From contig JACKCM010000005.1 in the NCBI GenBank assembly GCA_020634035.1, positions 496,001-560,000 of the forward strand: DNA of 64,000 nucleotides, in the 5' to 3' direction. The notes beneath the pieces were generated by a model. The model was given only the letters and a program-made list of their open reading frames with translations. It was not told where the DNA came from and made no database searches. Made by a program: the position numbers and the translations under genes. Positions 35,327 to 42,838 of this stretch are shown piece by piece. This DNA comes from Candidatus Obscuribacterales bacterium (GTDB lineage: Bacteria; Cyanobacteriota; Vampirovibrionia; Obscuribacterales; Obscuribacteraceae). Positions within the stretch are counted from its first letter, which is position 1. Each line of letters begins with the position of its first letter.

Positions 35327-35539
35327 GTGGCCCTTATAAAAGATCGAAAAGTGGATGAAAGATTTTCTAGCCCGATTCCTTTTGAGATTGCTCTTTGGAT
35401 ATATACCGATAATGCTTTTGATAGCGACTGCATTGCTGATGATCGGCTCGGGCTATATGCCGGGCTGCAACAGGCATTGAGCGGGAACAGCGATAATTTT
35501 GTGACGTCTTCCTTCCTAAGTTTTTTCGACTGGACATAG
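35327..35539 (+). CDS. Small hypothetical protein (possible)
   Basis: 70 residues from GTG 35327, ending TAG at 35539. The sequence (IPFEIALWIYTDNAFDSD, DRLGLYAGLQQALSGNSDN) looks protein-like and is followed 42 bases later by another small ORF on the same strand, then a terminator. No family known and no clear ribosome-binding site, so its reality is uncertain. The preceding 290 bases (35037-35326) show no gene. Confidence 0.35.
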   Translation: MALIKDRKVDERFSSPIPFEIALWIYTDNAFDSDCIADDRLGLYAGLQQALSGNSDNFVTSSFLSFFDWT

Positions 35540-35581
35540 AAATGGACAGGAAAAATCAAGTCTCTAGAAAGACGGTAAAGA

Positions 35582-35797
35582 ATGAAGGCACCATATGCAG
35601 TATCCTATCAGGACCTACTGGCACACACTGAAGACAGGCTCTGGCAAAATCGCTCGGATGAGGACTTTGCCTACCTCGCCGAGCTTGTAGACGATCTCTA
35701 CCTGCGTATTCTAGAAACGGAGGTGGCTACTTATAGCGGCAGCTTGCTCACCGGCAAAGCCTATCGTGAACTGGCCGGAAACAGCACCTTTGAATAG
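35582..35797 (+). CDS. Small acidic hypothetical protein
   Basis: 71 residues from ATG 35582. Helical and acidic (YQDLLAHTEDRLWQNRSDED, FAYLAELVDDLYLRILETE), no membrane segment. Its stop is followed ~85 bases later by a strong rho-independent terminator on the same strand, which supports a real transcript. Function unknown; it may be a small regulator or adaptor. Confidence 0.55.
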   Translation: MKAPYAVSYQDLLAHTEDRLWQNRSDEDFAYLAELVDDLYLRILETEVATYSGSLLTGKAYRELAGNSTFE

Positions 35798-35880
35798 CCG
35801 ACATTTCTGCTTGACAATGGGTCGGTAGAGTAGATGAAAGGAATTTCCACAATTTTGCTTCGAGAATTGAACCGAAGATG

Positions 35881-35922
35881 AAAACCCATGCCCGGTGATG
35901 GTTTCGCCGGGTGGGGTTTTTC
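35881..35922 (+). terminator. Rho-independent terminator
   Basis: AAAACCC and CCCGG on the left pair with CCGGG and GGGTTTT on the right, around a loop of about 11 bases, giving a 12-pair stem with a small internal bulge. It ends in a run of T. It follows the two small ORFs. The rest of the 353-base gap to the next gene (35798-36150) holds no ORF that I would support. Confidence 0.75.
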
Positions 35923-36150
35923 TCTCCAGCTGAGAGAAGAGCCGTCTAATCTTTTGATATCGAGCGGAAATATAGTATCCATGCTCTATTTGCGAAATAT
36001 CAGAGGATGTTCATTATTGGCATAGGAAGTTAAACATTCATGAATGCCCAATGAAAACTCCGGTTTTGCACCATATACTTGTGCCGTTCCATGCTTGACA
36101 GCTGATCAGAGCTCCACGGCTGGTTATCGGTTCTTTGCTATCGGTGCATT

Positions 36151-37494
36151 ATGACCTCGCTCTCTTACTTTTTCGACGTCCAGAAGGGCGAGAGAATGAA
36201 AACCTCTCTCCTCTTTCTCTGGTTCTTTCTTTTCATCTGCTGTTACTACGTACTCCGTCCGATTCGTCGTGGTCTGGTTCTTGAAGGGCTCGGCAATGAC
36301 AATATGCCCTTCATCTATATGGGAACCGCTCTGGTCACCGGAGTGGTGGTCTACATCTATTCTAAGTTTGCCCACCTGCCCAGACGCCCTCTGATAGGCG
36401 GAATCTACACCATCTTCATGGTCAATCTTCTGATCTGGTGGCAGCTCTTCCAGAATCCCACCGGATTGACCGCTGGTGTTTTCTGGGTCTGGCTGGATGT
36501 TTTCTCTATCATGGGTGTCACCCTTTTCTGGATGTACGCCAATGACCTCTTCGATTCTTCGAGCGCCAAGCGTCTGTTTGGAATCATTGCCGGAGGCGGA
36601 GGACTGGGAGCGGTATTCGGCTCTTCTATAACTGCTTCTTTAGTGCAGATGGTCGGCTCGACCAATATGCTACTTGTGGCGGCTTTCATCATCGCGCTTA
36701 CTCTAGGGATATTTTTTGTCATTGAGCGAGTCACCGAGACCGGTGCGATCAAAAGAATCAGCGATGATTCGGATAAGAAGAGCAAATACGATCTCTCCAA
36801 CTTTTCCGGTGTGATCAAGCAAATCGTATCTAATCGGTTTTTGTTGTTCCTCACGCTGGTGGTCTGTTTCGAGCGGATTACCCCTGACCTGATTCAGTTT
36901 CTCTACCATGAGGTCTTGCACACCATGGCCACGGGCTCTGACGCCATAGCCGCGGTGGATGCCAATCTAGAGAGATGGAGAGGGATTGCCGAGTTCTTTG
37001 TCGAGATCTTCCTGGTCGCTTTTGTCATTCGCAAATTCGGCACCGGAGTCTCCATCGCCTCTTCCGGTGTGCTGATCATGGCATCGCTTGCATGTTTTGC
37101 TATCTTCGCCAACCCGCTTATCGTGGTGGCTATCTTCCATGCCGATGAAGCGATTCGTCACTCCTGGTTCAAAGCTGCTAAAGAGCTGACCTATACAGTC
37201 ACCTCCAGAGACGTGCTCTATGCGATAAAGCCTATCATCGAGATGTTCTTCTATCGCTTTTCCCGGGGCTTTGCCGGTGTCCTCATCCTGTTGTTCAACT
37301 CGGTATTCGGGTTCGGTACAGCCGGTATTCTTGGACTGGGTATAGTCTGTGGTGCCGCCTGGGCGTTCTTCGGATTGAAGCTCAATGCTGAATTCAGAAG
37401 GCTCGAAGTCAAGTCTCAGATAGACAAAGCCTTCGATGGCGATGCCCAGGCAGAAGCCACCGACAAGAAAAGCTCTCAAACGGTAGGAGCATAG
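36151..37494 (+). CDS. ATP:ADP antiporter-like (TLC/NTT family) membrane carrier
   Basis: 447 residues from ATG 36151 with about 11-12 membrane segments. The start YFFDVQKGER followed by FICCYYVLRPIRRGL is the family's usual N-terminus. LFWMYANDLFDSSSAKRLFG and IIAGGGGLGAVFGSSIT match the conserved core of TLC-type nucleotide translocases and their free-living relatives. The plastid/Rickettsia members exchange ATP for ADP. Homologues in free-living bacteria have unknown substrates, so nucleotide import is not implied. The tail (~40 residues) is charged and cytosolic. No operon partner is evident. Confidence 0.7.
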   Translation: MTSLSYFFDVQKGERMKTSLLFLWFFLFICCYYVLRPIRRGLVLEGLGNDNMPFIYMGTALVTGVVVYIYSKFAHLPRRPLIGGIYTIFMVNLLIWWQLFQNPTGLTAGVFWVWLDVFSIMGVTLFWMYANDLFDSSSAKRLFGIIAGGGGLGAVFGSSITASLVQMVGSTNMLLVAAFIIALTLGIFFVIERVTETGAIKRISDDSDKKSKYDLSNFSGVIKQIVSNRFLLFLTLVVCFERITPDLIQFLYHEVLHTMATGSDAIAAVDANLERWRGIAEFFVEIFLVAFVIRKFGTGVSIASSGVLIMASLACFAIFANPLIVVAIFHADEAIRHSWFKAAKELTYTVTSRDVLYAIKPIIEMFFYRFSRGFAGVLILLFNSVFGFGTAGILGLGIVCGAAWAFFGLKLNAEFRRLEVKSQIDKAFDGDAQAEATDKKSSQTVGA

Positions 37495-37551
37495 GCGCTT
37501 TCTCTAAAGCGTAGCGCCCATATTTCATCTTTTGAGTCCAGGTGACTTCGG

Positions 37552-38568
37552 TTAGCCGTTGAGCTTACTCTGAAGATCCCTGATGCTTGTCATAACACTA
37601 TCAAATGACGGTTGTTGACCTAAGAAGTAAGCGTTCATGCTGCCATAGTCTTTTCTGAGGTCTTCTAAATCTAGCCCTTTTGGAACTAAAGTCCAATTTT
37701 TCGCTAGGCAGAAATCATAATTCGTTTTACTGTCGTATCGATGTGTTTTCTTGTAGCTTACTACGCTTTCCATCAGCAACTTATCCGATATAGCTGCTTC
37801 CCCAATAGTGTGTTCGTATATTTGTGATACGTCATACCAATGCCTTGACTGGCTCTGGAATTTTGTTTTTGGATCGTTTTCCTGGCACATAGAGTGAATA
37901 TGCGTAACTTTCTCCCAGAAAGTGCGCTTCGGATCAAGTACATCAATATTGGCTATCGGGAATTCGAGGCTAGTCAACTGTCGCGACAGGTAAGTGGTTA
38001 TTTCGTGAAACTCGCTTGGTTCCGTCAAATTTCTAGCTCCGAGATCAAATTGAATTCGCCTTTTAACAGCCGAGCCTCCATCTGCCGACAAAGCCGACGG
38101 ATATTGGATGAACAAATGATCTCCTGTGTCGTGCCAGCCTTCTTGCGCTGTTGTTACCTCGTACTCACCTATTTCACCAAGATCTTGCTCGGGGGCTTTC
38201 TGGAAGTACGGCACCAGGGTCTCATCTCTATATTCTTTGAGTTTCCTTTCTAGGCGCTCGCGTGTTTTCTTTGCCTGACTTCGACTAACCTGTTTGGTTA
38301 GATCAATATTTTCACAGGAGAACAGATCAATGGTTACGTCGATGTCCTCCGAAAATCGATCAATAAGGTTGTAAGCTTTAGAAAGCGAGGTGCCTCCTTT
38401 GAACACCATATTCTTTTTCTTCGGCATACTGAACAACTTTTCCAGCGCCCAGCATATCCAGATGTCCTTTTCTAAGACGTCGGCAGGATATCCGATTTTA
38501 ACGCTCATGTTTGTCAGAATCTCTGCCCGGGTTTCTCGGTCTAACTCCAGAAACTTTTTAGGCCGCAC
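37552..38568 (-). CDS. AbiEii-type nucleotidyltransferase toxin
   Basis: About 338 residues. The preferred start is GTG 38568, with AGGGG eight bases upstream, overlapping the antitoxin stop by 11 bases; TTG 38586 lacks a ribosome-binding site. Key motifs of the AbiEii/AbiGii family are VFKGGTSLSKAYNLI and RFSEDIDVTIDL, the nucleotidyltransferase GS and D-x-D motifs. It also has RRIQFDLGAR in the middle and SRHWYDVSQIYEH near residue 250. AbiE toxins act as phage-defence abortive-infection proteins by modifying tRNA or similar targets with NTPs. Partner gene directly upstream; the G+C here is visibly lower than that of its neighbours. Confidence 0.9.
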   Translation of the reverse strand: MRPKKFLELDRETRAEILTNMSVKIGYPADVLEKDIWICWALEKLFSMPKKKNMVFKGGTSLSKAYNLIDRFSEDIDVTIDLFSCENIDLTKQVSRSQAKKTRERLERKLKEYRDETLVPYFQKAPEQDLGEIGEYEVTTAQEGWHDTGDHLFIQYPSALSADGGSAVKRRIQFDLGARNLTEPSEFHEITTYLSRQLTSLEFPIANIDVLDPKRTFWEKVTHIHSMCQENDPKTKFQSQSRHWYDVSQIYEHTIGEAAISDKLLMESVVSYKKTHRYDSKTNYDFCLAKNWTLVPKGLDLEDLRKDYGSMNAYFLGQQPSFDSVMTSIRDLQSKLNG

Positions 38569-39169
38569 TGCGGAGACCCCTGTCAAATCGTATTAGTAGA
38601 TCAGCCAACCAACCAGGCATAATATTTCTAGCCGACAACAAAGCGCTAAATTCGGCTTCGGTCAATATGGCTCTAACCTGGCTTAACTCTGCAGTACCCA
38701 CAGCTCTTTTGCCCAGATACCTGAGTGCAGAGTAAGCCATCCCTTCTTTGGTACCAGCCAATACGAGGTGTCGGGGGGAAACTCTTTTGAACTCTACTTC
38801 CATATTGCCGACCTTGAATTTTGTTGGACTGGAACTGGTTAAGTACACTGCCTTCATAGGGACTTGAGTTGTAAGACCCAGATTGTGGGCTGCCGCTGGT
38901 CCGCTAACTGCCAGTGTGGCATTGTGAGCCCGGGCTTTTGCCTTTGCGATTTCAAAGATTGTCGGAACGACCTTCCCAATATATGGATTCTTCTTTGGTT
39001 TTACGAAAACACCACGGCAAACCCTTGTTATTCCGCCCTGTTTAACGAGCCTGTACAAGGTTTGGTCTACGGCAGCCCTGGTGCCAAGATGAAGGAACTG
39101 AGCAACCGTGAACGGTTCACCGATGGGCAATTTCGAGATTTCGGCAGTGACCTGCTTTGAAGTAGCCAA
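38558..39169 (-). CDS. AbiEi/DUF6088-type antitoxin
   Basis: 203 residues from TTG 39169, with GGAGG nine bases upstream. An N-terminal winged-helix-like region (FTVAQFLHLGTRAAVDQTLY, RLVKQGGITRVCRGVF) is followed by AAAHNLGLTTQVPMKAVYLT and KVGNMEVEFKRVSPRHLVL, typical of DUF6088/AbiEi antitoxins. These bind their own promoter and counteract the toxin (type IV mode). The gene overlaps the toxin gene by 11 bases, the usual translational coupling, and has a good promoter directly upstream. Confidence 0.88.
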   Translation of the reverse strand: MATSKQVTAEISKLPIGEPFTVAQFLHLGTRAAVDQTLYRLVKQGGITRVCRGVFVKPKKNPYIGKVVPTIFEIAKAKARAHNATLAVSGPAAAHNLGLTTQVPMKAVYLTSSSPTKFKVGNMEVEFKRVSPRHLVLAGTKEGMAYSALRYLGKRAVGTAELSQVRAILTEAEFSALLSARNIMPGWLADLLIRFDRGLRSAA

Positions 39170-39194
39170 TTTGTCTGTCCTCCATATGTTGAAT

Positions 39195-39247
39195 ATTCTA
39201 GCAGATTTTCTAACAAAATGTCAAAAGGCTTAACTAGTCATTACTAG
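39195..39247 (-). promoter_or_regulatory. Promoter and inverted repeat of the AbiE operon
   Basis: On the minus strand TTGACA (39224-39219) and TAGAAT (39200-39195) are separated by 18 bases, a near-consensus promoter 26 bases before the TTG start. Just upstream of the -35, CTAGT (39234-39238) and ACTAG (39243-39247) form an inverted repeat that may be the antitoxin's operator. Confidence 0.6.
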
Positions 39248-39639
39248 CGGGAAAGACCTTGAGGCGTTGTCTCAGACCAAGATCTTGCTGGTCGCTGGTT
39301 ACGAGGTTGAACATTTCGTCGGATTACTTGGTATGCGCTTTTAGTTTAACGCCGTCCTGGTAGTCGCCGAAGATGAGTGAGCGTGCTGTAATGAGAGAAT
39401 CTTAGAAAGTTCGTATAGGGACAGTAGAAGTTGATCGAAGCCCCTCAGGAATGAACTTTATATATGGTACTTCCCTTGAGCATTCAAATACGCGTACTAG
39501 AACTAGTGGTTGCCATTTGCTATGGCACCGAATCTGGCGTCGTAGAATCTGGGCAGTGAATCGTTCTGAATTCAGAGTTACTCTCGGGAGAAGGCTTACT
39601 AAATCATGCAACTGCCGATTGGAGTGCTTAGTAGCCAAA
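39248..39639. other. Intergenic region without a supported gene
   Basis: About 390 bases between the AbiE promoter and the small membrane protein. Short open frames exist on both strands (about 78 codons each) but they have atypical composition and no ribosome-binding site. A minus-strand stretch ending near 39236 (MFNLVTSDQQDLGLRQRL) could be a decayed toxin remnant, but that is a guess. Confidence 0.5.
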
Positions 39640-40002
39640 TTAGCGCCTAACCGATTTGAGAATTTCGGCGAGTTGTTGGTTGGTTAGATATAGTGTCGCG
39701 AGTAATGCTGGCACTCCTATCATGAGCATGCAAACATCTTCTGGTAAGTTGAGCCTGTCAAAATATGGTACTGCCAGACCGAGAACAATGAATAAACAGA
39801 TCAACCTGGCTCGAGAAGCGACAAAAATTCTGAATTGCACTACGGCAAGTATGAACGCAGCCGAAGTTCCAGTGATAATGATCATTAAGAACCACTGATA
39901 GGGGTCTAATTGTCTCTCGCCGCTAAATGGGAAGTAGGTAAAGAGCAGCCAGGTGCAAATAAAGCCCATAGGTAACAGGGCGCTGTATGCGACATTTTTC
40001 AT
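39640..40002 (-). CDS. Small polytopic membrane protein, unknown function
   Basis: About 120 residues from ATG 40002 (MKNVAYSALLPMGFIC); an upstream in-frame start at 40053 would add 17 polar residues. It has four hydrophobic segments (YSALLPMGFICTWLLFTYF, FLMIIITGTSAAFILAVVQF, LICLFIVLGLAVPYF, VCMLMIGVPALLATLYL). No family recognised. Divergent from the bpt gene. Confidence 0.55.
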   Translation of the reverse strand: MKNVAYSALLPMGFICTWLLFTYFPFSGERQLDPYQWFLMIIITGTSAAFILAVVQFRIFVASRARLICLFIVLGLAVPYFDRLNLPEDVCMLMIGVPALLATLYLTNQQLAEILKSVRR

Positions 40003-40145
40003 GGTTTGATTATAAGTCCGGTGTTCTGTGCCAAGCCACCGTGATCGCCCCACTGGTTCGCATTATCCTGTAGGGCTGTCAGCGCCTGGAACTTCAACAT
40101 TGGTAGAACTGATCTATAATCAATAGTTCAGGAAGCAATTTGGCA

Positions 40146-40868
40146 ATGAAAATCGTAGAGAAGAAGTTATCGAGGCCGGAAACCTGCGGCTACCTGGGCG
40201 ACCGAAACTGGCAGCTCGAGTATCACTTCGTCTCGGAGCTGAATGTGAACGAGTACACCCGGCTGGTTCAGTCGGGCTGGCGCAAATATGGCAAGGCTCT
40301 CTTTAGACCCCAGTGTCCGACCTGCTCGGAATGTCGACCGATTCGGCTCGACGCCAACAAATTCAAGCCGAATCGCAGCCAGAAGCGGACTATAAAACGA
40401 AACCAGGATTTGAGAATAGAAGTCGAGAAATCCTCCATGGATGACGACTTGATCCGTCTCTATTATCGTCATCACCAGGCTCGCTCCGACGAGGTCGGCT
40501 GGCCCGAACCCGAGCCCGGTCAGTCTCTCTTTCATCTCTGGTCTCTTGCGGACAACCCATTTCCGATTGAGCGCTGGTGTCATTATCTCGACGACGAGCT
40601 GGTTGCCGTCTGCTATGTGGACCCGCTCACCAACGGATACTCCCTGGTCTATTCTTTTTATGACCCGGGCATGAAAGAGCGCTCTCTGGGAACCTGGATG
40701 ATTCTCTCGGTCATAGAAGCGGCTAAGGCTAACAAGCGACCGGATATTTACCTTGGCTATTATGTCGAAGGCTGTCGATCTATGAATTACAAAATCAATT
40801 TCAATCCCTGCGAGATCATGGACGCGGACGGGAACTGGCAAGAGCTGAATGTAGATCAGCCAGTTTAG
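40146..40868 (+). CDS. bpt: Aspartate/glutamate leucyltransferase-type aminoacyl-tRNA:protein transferase
   Basis: About 240 residues from ATG 40146; TTG 40140 is a possible alternative. It shows the Bpt/Ate1 signature: CGYLGDRNWQLEY, EYTRLVQSGWRKYGKALFRP, the Cys pair in CPTCSECRPIRLDANKF, and SQKRTIKRNQDL. The C-terminal GNAT-like part has SYSLVYSFYDP-type and YLGYYVEGCRSMNYK segments. The enzyme transfers Leu (or Arg) from tRNA to acidic N-termini, marking proteins for ClpS/ClpAP-type turnover. ClpC is encoded in this window, but no clpS was seen. The final 53 bases overlap the convergent aminotransferase gene. Confidence 0.9.
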   Translation: MKIVEKKLSRPETCGYLGDRNWQLEYHFVSELNVNEYTRLVQSGWRKYGKALFRPQCPTCSECRPIRLDANKFKPNRSQKRTIKRNQDLRIEVEKSSMDDDLIRLYYRHHQARSDEVGWPEPEPGQSLFHLWSLADNPFPIERWCHYLDDELVAVCYVDPLTNGYSLVYSFYDPGMKERSLGTWMILSVIEAAKANKRPDIYLGYYVEGCRSMNYKINFNPCEIMDADGNWQELNVDQPV

Positions 40869-42057
40869 CGATAAATAGATCAAGCTCGGCTTCGGTATTG
40901 TAGTAATGCACCGAGGCACGCACTAATTCTGTAAGACCTCTATCTTCCATATCCAGTCTGGTACCGCTGGTGGTAGAGGATGACAGGTTGATCCGGTGTT
41001 CTTTCATCGCCCCGATAATTTCATCCACTTTGTACCGGGCGCTTCTAAAAGAGACTATGCCGCAACGAGTCGAGCCGGTGTCGGTAACTTCTATCTCTGC
41101 GTCCCCCGTCAAACTGGCTAGTCCCTGGCGCAGATAATTGCCTAAATAAAGAACGCGTTCTTGTATGTTTCCGGTTCCAAGCGCCAGGGCATACTCCATA
41201 GCCCTGGTCAGTCCATATTTGCCGGCATAGTTCTGCTCCCAGTTTTCGAAACGGCGGGCGTCATCTCTTATTTCGAAGCTGTCTTTTGCGACCCAGGTGG
41301 CGGCATGTAGATCAAGAAATACCGGTTCGATATTTTTGATTCGGCTCTTTCTTACATATAAAAAGCCTGTGCCGCGCGGACCGCGCAGATACTTTCTGCC
41401 GGTGGCGGAGAGAAAGTCGCAGCCGATTTCCTCTACATCGACATCGAGCTGCCCCACCGATTGACAGGCATCCAATAGATAAGGAAGCTCTCTTTCGCGG
41501 GCGACTCTACCTATCTCTATAGCCGGATTAACCAATCCGCCATTGGTCGGCACATGGGTTACGGCAACCAGGGCGGTTCTTGCATCGATCATCTTCTTTA
41601 GAGAATCGACACAGAGGGCGCCGTCACTAGCATTAGGCACCGCTTTGACCTCGACACCGAATTTTTTGTTCAACTGCAAGTAAGCGATATAGTTGCTGGC
41701 GTATTCGGCCATGCTGGTGAGGATGACGTCGCCTGCTTTCCAGGGAAGAGAATAGAAGATCATGTCCCAGGCGCGGGTGGCGTTTTCTACGAAGGCAATC
41801 TCACCGGAGTGGCAGTTGATAAGCCTCGCCGCCTGCTGATAGAAGCGCTCGAAGTCCTCTTCATGGCGGTTGAAAGTTTCGTATCCTCCTTCAATCGCCT
41901 CCTCATCTATATAGTTTTTGATGGCATCGACCACCGGGGCAGGCATAAGCGAAGCGCCTGCATTATTCAGATGGATACAGCTTTCTGCCCCGGGGGTCTC
42001 TTCTCTCAGTCTAGCTATCTCACTTTTTGTGAAAGCGAAGTCGCTTTTGAAATTCAG
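40816..42057 (-). CDS. Class V aminotransferase (cysteine desulfurase/selenocysteine lyase-like), CTG start
   Basis: About 413 residues if started at CTG 42057. An AUG start at 41946 would cut off the conserved opening HLNNAGASLMPAPVV, so I extend upstream: the frame is open to a stop at 42067, and AGGAG stands seven bases before CTG 42057. That CTG overlaps the thermonuclease stop as CTGA. Conserved PLP motifs: ENATRAWDM, THVPTNGGLVNP, LDACQSVGQLDVDV and the lysine in SATGRKYLRGPRGTG. The family removes sulfur, selenium or other groups from amino acids; the substrate is unknown. Probably translated with the upstream thermonuclease. The 3' end overlaps bpt by 53 bases on the other strand. Confidence 0.85.
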   Translation of the reverse strand: MNFKSDFAFTKSEIARLREETPGAESCIHLNNAGASLMPAPVVDAIKNYIDEEAIEGGYETFNRHEEDFERFYQQAARLINCHSGEIAFVENATRAWDMIFYSLPWKAGDVILTSMAEYASNYIAYLQLNKKFGVEVKAVPNASDGALCVDSLKKMIDARTALVAVTHVPTNGGLVNPAIEIGRVARERELPYLLDACQSVGQLDVDVEEIGCDFLSATGRKYLRGPRGTGFLYVRKSRIKNIEPVFLDLHAATWVAKDSFEIRDDARRFENWEQNYAGKYGLTRAMEYALALGTGNIQERVLYLGNYLRQGLASLTGDAEIEVTDTGSTRCGIVSFRSARYKVDEIIGAMKEHRINLSSSTTSGTRLDMEDRGLTELVRASVHYYNTEAELDLFIAKLADLHSALASSRPRP

Positions 42058-42554
42058 TGTCTGACTCCTTTTCTAAAGTCCCAGGGAGGGGTCGGATCTT
42101 CATCCTGCCATAGACCTCGTCCTTTGAGGCGAGCATTCAGCTCTCTTATAGCCAATTGCATCTCTTCCGGGGCGTATTGCTTGGACCACCAGGCAAGACC
42201 GTTCGATACAAGCTCATAGTTAAGTCGGTTTCCACCGGGTAGAGAGACATAGGCTACAGTTCTGCCGTATCTATCGGTTTGAATCGGGGTGATTTTTACC
42301 TCTTTATTGTACGCTAGTTTCTGGGTCAGTAAGGTCGCTGCGCGGCCGTAAGGCTGTAGCTTTTCAGGGCAGTCGACTCCGAAGAGTCGGATTTTTATAT
42401 GGGCTCCTCTGGTGGAGACTGTGATGGTGTCACCGTCTACCACAGCTACCACATGGGCTTTGTAACTGCGGGAGTAGTCGATGATGTCGGTGTATTCACA
42501 GATTCCGTAAATGAACGCCACTAAAGTCATTATCAGGCTGGTCAATCGTTTCAT
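42054..42554 (-). CDS. Thermonuclease-family (SNase) protein, membrane anchored or secreted
   Basis: 166 residues from ATG 42554. The N-terminal hydrophobic segment (LTSLIMTLVAFIYGICEY) acts as a signal or anchor. The SNase fold follows: VVAVVDGDTITVSTRG, IKIRLFGVDCPEKLQPYG, DRYGRTVAYVSL and ELVSNGLAWW. The family's catalytic Arg-Asp-Arg positions are largely visible (R in IRLFGVD, the DxD-type D of VDGDT, R of DRYGR). It cleaves nucleic acids with Ca2+ in known members and would act outside the cytoplasm. It is followed by the aminotransferase gene with a 4-base CTGA overlap. Confidence 0.88.
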   Translation of the reverse strand: MKRLTSLIMTLVAFIYGICEYTDIIDYSRSYKAHVVAVVDGDTITVSTRGAHIKIRLFGVDCPEKLQPYGRAATLLTQKLAYNKEVKITPIQTDRYGRTVAYVSLPGGNRLNYELVSNGLAWWSKQYAPEEMQLAIRELNARLKGRGLWQDEDPTPPWDFRKGVRH

Positions 42555-42659
42555 GGCGAAACTCCTTTCTGCCTAGACTTTATCCGCGATATATACAGTT
42601 GGCAAGAAGTAACCCCTTATCAGTCGTGGGCACCATATCAGGTAGCACGAAATGCAGGA

Positions 42660-42724
42660 CAGATCTAGATCTGATCTTGATCTGTTCTAGATCTGATCTT
42701 CTTCCTGTTCTTCTTCCTGCTTGT
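42660..42724. repeat. Short direct and palindromic repeat cluster rich in GATC
   Basis: CAGATCTAGATCTG (42660-42673) is a perfect 14-base palindrome. TCTAGATCTGATCTT occurs at about 42664 and again 22 bases later, and two copies of TTCTTCCTG follow. Six GATC sites fall within ~42 bases. It lies in the 284-base gap (42555-42838) between the thermonuclease and the dikinase-like gene and may be a regulator-binding or methylation-sensitive site. Confidence 0.6.
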
Positions 42725-42838
42725 CAATAGCCGGCCGTAAATTTTGCTTCCGATCCGCAAAAATTGCCCGCTTTTACCTTTTTAAGATCCTATATTTGTG
42801 AGAGACTTTATCTTTCAGAAAGAGGAGTCTTAAGACGG

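Noticed and set aside
37496..37511. CGCTTT...AAAGCG hairpin after the carrier gene
   Set aside because: Only a 6-base stem and no T-run; too weak for a terminator call.
39230..39310. Possible PIN-toxin remnant on the minus strand
   Set aside because: Fewer than 30 residues between stops and no PIN acidic residues visible; could be chance.
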